Shown: positions 56,001 through 64,000 of the stretch, in pieces
How the letters are laid out: every line of letters starts with the position of its first letter
How positions within the stretch are numbered: the stretch's first letter is position 1
Notes under the pieces: generated by a model
The model's database searches: none
Seen by the model: the letters and a program-made list of their open reading frames with translations, nothing else
Told to the model about the DNA's origin: nothing
NCBI RefSeq assembly: GCF_963675165.1
Contig: NC_087385.1
Location: 6,746,912 to 6,810,911, forward strand
Direction of reading: 5' to 3'
From: Halichondria panicea
Taxonomy: Eukaryota > Porifera > Demospongiae > Suberitida > Halichondriidae
DNA length: 64,000 nucleotides
Translations under genes and position numbers: made by a program

Positions 56001-59000
56001 ACTGTGAATGTGATGACCTTCAACGATGCCCCTGAGGCCGACCTCAGCGGTCCAGCTGTGAGGGGTAACAACGCAGAGGCGGATTATATCGAGGCAGGAC
56101 CCCCCACACTCGTCATTCCTGCCATGACCATTCAAGATGAAGACAGTTTCATTATCTCACAGGCTAATGTAAGGATTGCAGTGGTGTTCGATGTTGGATC
56201 AGAGCGACTGATAATCAATCCCTCTCTAGCCTCAGGCGCTGGCATAACTTGTTCCCCTAGTAACTGTGAAGGAACTGACATCACTCTAACAGGAACTTCT
56301 TCACTCATGAATTACCAAACTGTACTGCAAAGTCTACGCTATGTGAACGATCTACTAGCAACAGATTTGCCGAATTTGAGAGATCGAGATATATTTTTAA
56401 TTGTTTTTGACAATGAAGGCACCAGCAGTGACCCTAATACGAATGTCATCCTCAACTTTGTCCCTATAAATCCTCGTGTGATTATACAATTAGATGCCCC
56501 CAACCAGGACTATGCCGTCAATTTCACTGAGACTCAAGTATCTCCCGTGTCCCTCGTTCGTCTCGTGCGAATCGTCGACAGTTCAATAGAAACTCTGGAC
56601 TCTGTGGTTGTGTTTATCCGTCCCAATCTCCCCCCAGGCATTGTGGAGGACCAGGAGCTACTGCAGATCACTAGCACTGCTAATCTGAGCATCTCCGTGG
56701 AAATCAACACAGCTCTCAAGCGAATTACATTCTCTCAGACGGCCCCAGTGGCGGAGTATTTGGATGCTATCAACCGTGTGTTGTACTTCAATGGAGAGGC
56801 AGAACCAGTTCCCATCACGAGGTTTGTGGACTTTGTCGTCAACCCAGGGGGTGGAGCTCCCAACGACACTGCCACCACTAATATCACAATCTTCAATATC
56901 AACGACCAGTCGCCTGAGTGCTCCCCAGTAGACCCCACTATGCAAGTGAGAGAGGATACTCCACCCAACTCCATCGTTTATACTCTATTGGCCACTGATA
57001 GTGACGTGGGGGCGGATGGTGCTATCTTATACTCTATCACCAACGGAGACACTTCTTTGTTCAATATCACCACGGTAACTGCCGGCAACGAGCAGAATGG
57101 AAACCTGTATTTGCTGAGTGGTTTAGATCGCGAGACGGTAGACAGTTATACTATCGAGGTGACGACGTGTGATATGGGATCTCCTCAACTGTGCTGCAGT
57201 TACATCGTGACCATTGAGGTGATTGACGCTAACGACTTGCCCCCTGTATTTGCAGACCCCGCCTACTTCACGTCTGTCACTGAGAACAATGGCACTGATC
57301 TGATAAGATTTGCCGTTACTGATGGAGATATTGGTATCAATGAAGACATAGTGGACCTGCGGATTGATACCAACAGCTACAATCAACGTGCTGGCTGCAT
57401 AGGTAACTTCCAAACGCGAGTGGAATCTGGTGTTCCGATTTTATCAACATCCGGTGTTGATTTTGAGGAAGTACAGGTGTGTACTTTTGTCGTCATAGCT
57501 ACAGACGGTGGCACCCCCTCCATGGAAGGAAGGGCCAATGTAACAGTGACTATCGTTAACCAAGATGACTTCCCACCAGAGTTTGCAATGAACATCTTCC
57601 TGTTTCTCGTTGAGGAGGAGAATTCATTCCCTCTGATTATTGGACGCCTGGTTGCTACTGACATCGACAGCCCTGACGACAGCCTTGTGTTCTCCCCAGC
57701 AACCATTGGTGGACAATTCTCCATCGACCCAAACAATGGTAGCATCTCTATTCTGTTTGAGGGAGATCGAGATGTTCAGACTAACTATAACTTTGGAGTA
57801 ACCGTTAGTGATCCAGCTGGCAACACCGACACTGCCATGGTCACTGTGGAGATCACTGCCATTAACAACGATGCCCCTGTGCTGGACCTCAACGCCACCG
57901 ATCCAACATCTCTTAATGCTAGAACTTCTGCCACTTTCATTGAAGAGGGGCCGGCAGTCGTTATCCCCACTGACCCCCAGATCATAGACCCGGACGAGGT
58001 GGCATTCTCAATAGCATACATTCAAGTGAGTGTTGCTAACTCTGGCGATTCATCTCAGGAGGTGCTCTCCATCAATGCTGACTCAGCTCTCTACACTATC
58101 ATCTCCTGTCCAACCACCTCTCCCCCCAGTGCATTCTGCGTGCAACCAGTAGCCGGGGCAACGGAGGCACAAGTCAATGATCTCCTGCAGAGCTTCACCT
58201 ATCAAAACACCGAGAATGAGTTCACCGCCTGCAGGGACGACCTCTACAGCTGTGTCGCTGGACCTCTCTCTAGGACTCTTCTGTTTGTCGTCAATGACAA
58301 TCGATTCAGCAGCGTTGCGAGTGAAGCTTATGTCATCCTCCAGCCAGTGAATGATGCACCTGTGCTTGACCTTGACACCTCCGCCGCTGGTGTGGACTAT
58401 GAGGCAAGGTTCAGGGAAGGAGAAGGTCCCATTGATATTGTCAGCTCCAATGGCTATTCCATCACAGACGATGATAATGCACAGCTTCAATCACTCAACT
58501 GTGACCTCACCAACCCTCAGGACGGTAGTGATGAATTCCTCCTCCTTAATGCTTCAGCTGTTCCCCCCTCCCTCACTGCCGTTGTATCACCTGATGCTTA
58601 TGCCATCTCCATTACTGGAGCAGCCAGCGTTGGTGACTATACCACCATTATGCGCCTTATCCAGTACAACAGTATCACCAATAATCCCGATGTCACCATT
58701 CGAGTGGTTCAGTGCTCTGTGTCTGACGGATTGCTAAGCAGTGAAGTAGCCAGCACTGCCATAGATTATCGTACCGTCAACCAGATACCAGAGCTGGACC
58801 TAGACACCACCTCCCTTGACGTTGGGTATTCAGTGAACTTTGTAGAAGATGGTAGTGCAATTTCTCTCACTAACTCAGCCCTACTGACTGACGGAGATAA
58901 TACCAATATGCAGAGGCTAACGGTCACACTAATGGGCGCGGCTGGACCTCAGGAGGTGCTCTCAGTGGATGCAACATTCATCACCACACCCCTCACCTCG

Positions 59001-62000
59001 TCCTACACTTTCCCCATTCTCACAATCAATGGAGAAGCGTCCACTGCAATCTACCAGAGCATCATCAACTCCGTCTCCTATCTCAACACTGATGGAGAGA
59101 TTGCCGATGACAGTACAAGGATGGCTGTGTTTGTTGTACAGGACGCCAGTAGTGGAGACAGTGTTGCTGTGGTTACTAACATCACCATTACTCCAGTTGA
59201 CGATAATTCTCCTGTTTTTTCACCTAATAATCGGTACACCTTCAATGTTGATGAGAACAGTGCTGTAAACACTCTCGTTGGCACGGTAATTATCAGTGAT
59301 GATGATCTACCCTCGGGCAACGATGTTCCTCTATTCTCTATCATTTCCTCTGTACCTGCGATTGGAATGTCTGACTTTATCATCCGGAACAATCCTGCTC
59401 TGCCTTACACGGGTCAAGTGCTTGTCAATGGACAGCTGGACTATGACTCACGAGCGGACACGTATCTACTTGTGGTCCAAGCAAGCAGTGGACTGTTTAG
59501 CATCACAGGCGAGGTGACGGTCAATATCAACAACCTCCCTGACCTGCCCCCTCAGTTTACGTTTTGTCCGAGTGAATTCTCAGTGATGGAGAACGAGAAT
59601 ATAGGTGTACCTCTTATCCCCCCAGGCTGTGTTGCCGTGGACCCTGATAATCTGGACCCTATCACTTACTTTATCCATGGAAACGTCGTGGAAGGAGTCA
59701 GATTGATTGATATCAATCCTAGCACTGGCGCTATTTTTGTGGACAATAATATTGATCGAGAATCAGTGGGTGTGTCCTTCTCTGTGATAATATCAGCACT
59801 TGACTCCACCCTCTCAACAATTCAAAACAGTACGATCATCATCAGAGGAGAGAACGAATTCTCCCCTGAGTTCGATGCCGTCAGCTACTCTGCTACGGTA
59901 ACTGAGAATAATGCACCGAACCCATCTCCTCTCAGAACAGTGGTGGCAGCGGACCGAGACGAATCACCTGACCTCGATGCAAATCCCAACTTTGTCTCGA
60001 GAATAACTTACTCTTTTGTCGATCCGACTCCATTCTTCTCCATCAACAATGTCACAGGGGAGGTGCTCCAACAGTTGGTGGTGGACCGTGAGCAGAATCA
60101 GCAGTTTGTGCTTCAAGTGGTTGCCAGTGACAACGACCCCACGCCCGACGCCCGTACAAGACTGGTGACACTGTTCATTGAAGTGAGGAACGTTAACGAT
60201 GAGGCTCCACAGTTTATCAACCTTGACAACATAATTATAGTGTCTGAAGATGAGCCAGTGAGAAGAGCAGATCCATTCTACACTATTGGCTTCAATGACC
60301 CGGACTCGGACTCTTCCTTACAGCTGGTCCTAACTCCCCCCTCCGTAGAGTTTCTGCTGAACTCGGCCAATGGGCAGCTGAGGGTGAACACAGATCTTGA
60401 TGCAGATACTGAGCCGAGGATGTATTCCTACAACCTTACGCTGACTGACATCAACACTGATCCCCTATACGCCAACACTAGCATGTCTGTTACCGAGGAG
60501 ATAACCATTGTACTGCGAGACACTAACGATAATGTTCCCCAATTCACAATGGCGATATTTGAGGGTAGCATCACTGAGAACGAACCAGCTGGAAGTATCG
60601 TGCTTACAGTGGCTGCTACGGACGCAGACTATGGATTTGACCCTAACGGTGTTCCCAATGGCAACAACCAACTTCGCTACTCACTGCAAGGAGCTCCTCT
60701 CAACACCTTTGCCATTGACATGTCTACGGGTGTGATCACTAAGCTGCGAGTGCTGGACAGAGAGGAGCAATCTACGTACGAGTTCACAGTAGTTGTGCAA
60801 GACACGCCGCTGCCAGTGGATGGAATGTCTGTCTCTCCGCAGACCAACACTGCTATCATACAGATCAGTGTACTGGACGTTAACGAACTCCCCCCTCAGG
60901 CAGACCCAGACCGCTATTTTGTATCAATACCGGAGGACACACCCATAGGATCCAGCCTGGACACGACTGTGCCGGCCTACTGGAGGACTGGAGGTGACTC
61001 AGGTGTGTATCTGAGGGAGCTGCGTGAGGCCTCGGTGATCAACTCTGACACAGGCATCCTCATCTGTTCCATGTACACACTCACTGATGGAGGCAGCTTC
61101 TCACTGCAAGACGTCTACTACATCAATGGAGACAATTGCCTCAACGTCTCTCAAGCCACACCTATTCTACTCCGATCCCTTGTTGGCATGGCAAACGAGT
61201 CAGCCGTGAGAGAGCTCACCATCCCATTGGCTGATGATACGAGGAGCGATCTGCTCGGAATATTCAATCTGAACCCCACTGATGACACTTCCGACAGGTG
61301 AGCAATGTGGGGGGTCTACATACATAATAATGTAAGATATTTCAACAGCCATAACTTTAGTACCGTTGATCCAATGTCAAAAATGTTATGATTTTCTGAA
61401 AGCTTAGAAAGAGACCTTTCAAATGATGTGTTGCAATCCAAAATTTCATTCGGGCCAGAATTTGTCATTTTTCGGCCTTACCATGGGCTATTATTATCCA
61501 TGGTATCACCAAATTGGCAAATAATTTTATCGTTCAAATATGACCTTTGATGACACCATTTGAAAGGTCTCTTTCTAAGCTTTCAGAAATTCATAAAATT
61601 AAATGCACAGAATTCAAGTTATTGCAGCTGAAGCTAGAGCCCCTGAACCATTGATTAACAGTGGAGGGGGTTGTAGTTGAACACCTGTCAACAGACATGG
61701 GCATATTCAATGTTTTACATTATTGCCTTGAATGTTATCCCTACTGGTGCATGTCCACTACACAGGTTGTTCACATCTCTCTCCACTTCTCAGGTACCTC
61801 TCCCTGCCGACTGACTTCCTTGAGACCCGCTATTCTGTTATCAGCCATTCAATTAGCATTGTGTCCGACTCACTGGTGCGTGCCCTCAATGGGGAGACAC
61901 TCTTAGGCCAGTACCAATGCACCCTCGCTAGCGGGACACCCATAGTGGCCGGAAGCACGTACAATGTCCTCTCCGACTTCTCCAGCTGCAATACTGTGGG

Positions 62001-64000
62001 TGGAGGATTCAGATTTGCCGGTTTGTCGACAAGCATCAATCAAAACTATCTGTATAGTTACCGTGGCAATAATGAACGCTGCTCTGTTATCTATGGCCCT
62101 CTAGCAACACAAGTTAGTTCAGAGCCGCTATTGGTGGATCCTCTCTTTGTGGGGGGTGGTGTGTACGTGAGATTGGGAGACGCTGGGTGTGATATTGACG
62201 ACTCCTGTGTGTATGTACCACGTGGTGACAGTGTATGCAACAACCCATCTCCAACCACTAATAGAGCCGTTACAATTCCTGTCTACGTCACTGACCCGGA
62301 TGGCCTGGACAATACTAACTTTGTGTTCTCGCTGGCACCTGGTCAGCCGACAGTGACGCCTTTCTTTGCCGTGAACTCGAGTACTGGACAGCTCTACTTG
62401 CTTCAAGAGATTGATCGAGATAATGCACTCAGCTTCTTCAACGTCAGTGTACAAGTTACAGATGGAACTTTTTCAGACCAGTTCTCAATCGAGGTAACCA
62501 TTGAAGATGTCAATGATAACAGCCCGATACCCACTTCCCCTCTGTTTGAGGGCAGTGTCAGAGAGAATGAGGATCCCCTCACTTTGGTTCTCACGGTAAC
62601 CTTCACCGACAATGATGATGGATCTAACGCTCAGTTAATATATTCTCTACCCCCAACAGCACTAGTAGATTTCATCATCAGCAACACCAGTGGAGAAATC
62701 TTCACTGCTAGAGTGTTTGATTATGAGGATGGACAAAATGAGTATCTATTCAATGTTACTGCAAGAGATGGTGGCGGACGCGAGGGAACCTCTCAGGTAC
62801 GGATAACAATCAGAGATCGCAATGATAACAGACCCACTGTGATAGTCGTTCCCACGGGAACAGCATTTGTAGAAGACTCTCCGCCCATTATACCTGCCAG
62901 CGTGACAGTTGAGGACAGGGACAGTAGTATCCACGCCATGTTCTTTGCCTTTGTGATTGTTGAGAATAATTTGGACGGAGAAGACGAGATACTGAGTATT
63001 GATACATCTCTTCTACCCCCCACTTTCAAACTGTGGTCATCTATCGGATCTGCTGGAATTTACGAGAATTCAACTGTTCTCCTGTTAGTGGGTGGAGACT
63101 CCCCGCAGACATACACCACTCTTCTCTCGGCTGTTACCTATGACAACCAAGCCGAACTAATCACCCGACCCCTAGACAGGACCATCACTTATCGCGTGTG
63201 TGACACATTCACAGAAACCACCTTCGGCCAGTTGAGTCTAGACACACAGCTGGCAATAAGTCCGCCAGACACCCCAACCACCCGCGATCTCACAGATGAA
63301 GAAGCTGAGCTACTCATTTCTGACTGCACTGCTGCTAACAATGCTGTCAACTCAACAGCTGTGGATCTTGTGGAGGCCAACGACAGGCCTCAGCTGATCA
63401 GGGCAGTGGTTCAATATCCACCAATCAGAGAAGATATAAGTGCTAGTGATAACCGTGGTCAGTACGTTGTTGAAACGTTTGAAGGAGTTATATTCGACCC
63501 CGATCGTCAACCCTACCCCAGCGATGTTGCCGTTACAGGAATTGACAGTAGCACCGCACAACCAACATTTGCTGTGCTCGCTAATGACCAAAACTGTCGC
63601 GCTAGATCCAACCAGATAGTTGCCAATGGTAGCTACGCGTGTGCCTCCAGGCTAGTGGAGGGAGGTCCTTGCTATTGTCCGGATCGTGTTGGATACACCC
63701 TCACCTGTTACGAGTACCAAGACACTGTGTTCATGTTCTGTCTTAGTGATAATATCTGCAGCATTTGTCAGTGCTCACCCCCCTCTACGACCTCTGACCT
63801 TTCAGCTGTATCGGTGGATTTTGGAGCAGGTTCCATTGATATCTCGCAGCTGTTACAGAACCAGTTCTTTATTTACGAGTTTACGGACACTAATCAGCTG
63901 TACAACTTTACATTTGGGTTTGCTAGTTTGATATTCACCCGAACAGATGCTAGTACAGTTATCAGTATGTTCACCTTTGATGTCACCTTCGAAGCATTCG
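53058..64000 (+). CDS. Giant cadherin with laminin-G/ConA-like domain (3' end outside window)
   Basis: Large secreted or membrane adhesion protein. Exons 53058-54341, 54489-61297 and 61794 onward (open to the window edge) join in frame, giving about 3430 residues so far. Signal peptide MATAAVLFALLMATAAAQD. About twelve classical cadherin repeats (residues ~170-375, ~1240-1560, ~2000-2565, ~2890-3100) carry calcium-site motifs such as DATDSDVGADG-like DxD, LDRE/LDYE, and DANDLPPVF, VNDEAPQF, DTNDNVPQF, DVNDNSP linkers. A LamG/ConA-like domain (~residues 510-710) has FTISMWIR and NQWHFMTLTVD. Between the cadherin blocks lie seven or so non-classical ~130-160-residue repeats of the form NDAPVLDLN...F.EEGP..I...D.D...Y.N. 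A Cys-rich module (63595-63780) has a dozen cysteines. No EGF, transmembrane or catenin-binding tail is reached. Calsyntenin and lefftyrin-type proteins share cadherin plus LamG, but this order is not one I recognise. The 6.8-kb exon is unusually long for this window. Confidence 0.9.
61340..61640. repeat. Foldback repeat copy E (cadherin intron, reverse orientation)
   Basis: Starts with the 'right' arm (TTTCAACAGCCATAACTTTA, GTTGATCCAATGTCAAAAAT), centre CCATGGGCTATTATTATCCATGG-like with two CCATGG boxes, and ends with the 'left' arm to ATTCAAGTTATTGCAGCTGAA. Orientation is opposite to copies A, C and D. Confidence 0.88.

Overview
The window is animal nuclear DNA, most likely from a sponge or another early-branching metazoan. 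The genes are intron-rich, with GT-AG introns of roughly 50-700 bp. Conserved metazoan genes sit 100-800 bp apart on both strands. They lie beside a long collagen with a collagen IV-type C-terminal domain, a giant cadherin carrying a laminin-G/ConA-like domain, and two LAMP-type lysosomal membrane proteins. The lineage call is an inference from gene content and compactness; no marker in the window fixes the species.

Layout, left to right. (1) 266-2572 (-) epsilon-tubulin (TUBE1, 3' end outside the window), head to head with (2) 2745-5823 (+) UDP-glucuronate decarboxylase (UXS1), followed by (3) 6000-12788 (+) COP9 signalosome subunit 2 (COPS2). (4) 13150-18765 (+) is a 1022-residue ETS-domain transcription factor with an unrecognised N-terminal region, tail to tail with (5) 19202-30106 (-), a collagen of about 39 exons ending in a collagen IV-like NC1 domain. 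(6) 30458-31765 (+) is an intronless mitochondrial-type 3-oxoacyl-ACP synthase (OXSM), and (7) 31967-33042 (-) a retinol-dehydrogenase-like SDR. A repeat-rich block at 33.1-38.0 kb holds a tandem array of foldback units and a 2-kb element with terminal inverted repeats. (8) 38046-39950 (+) is an SLC19 folate/thiamine-type carrier. (9) 40063-41989 (-) is a GT61/POMGNT2-like glycosyltransferase. (10) 42471-43919 and (12) 47177-49464 (-) are two LAMP paralogs, separated by (11) a transposon-derived block with a 740-bp TIR element, two foldbacks and a broken Crypton-type recombinase. (13) 49650-52228 (-) is replication factor C subunit 4 (RFC4). (14) 53058 to the window end (+) is a giant cadherin.

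The genes are mostly unrelated housekeeping and surface genes rather than an operon or cluster. A loose theme is the cell surface and secretory pathway: UXS1 makes UDP-xylose for proteoglycans, the GT61 protein is probably an ER/Golgi glycosyltransferase, and collagen, cadherin and LAMPs are glycosylated matrix or membrane proteins.

The most unusual sequence features are: a dispersed ~300-bp two-armed foldback repeat at five loci, with a tandem array at 33.5-35.2 kb; minisatellites whose unit contains a splice site of the neighbouring exon, at five exon junctions; a collagen NC1 domain lacking exactly one disulfide hairpin in its first half, in a chain with no cysteine-rich 7S region; and a mosaic cadherin alternating classical repeats with a second, non-classical repeat type.
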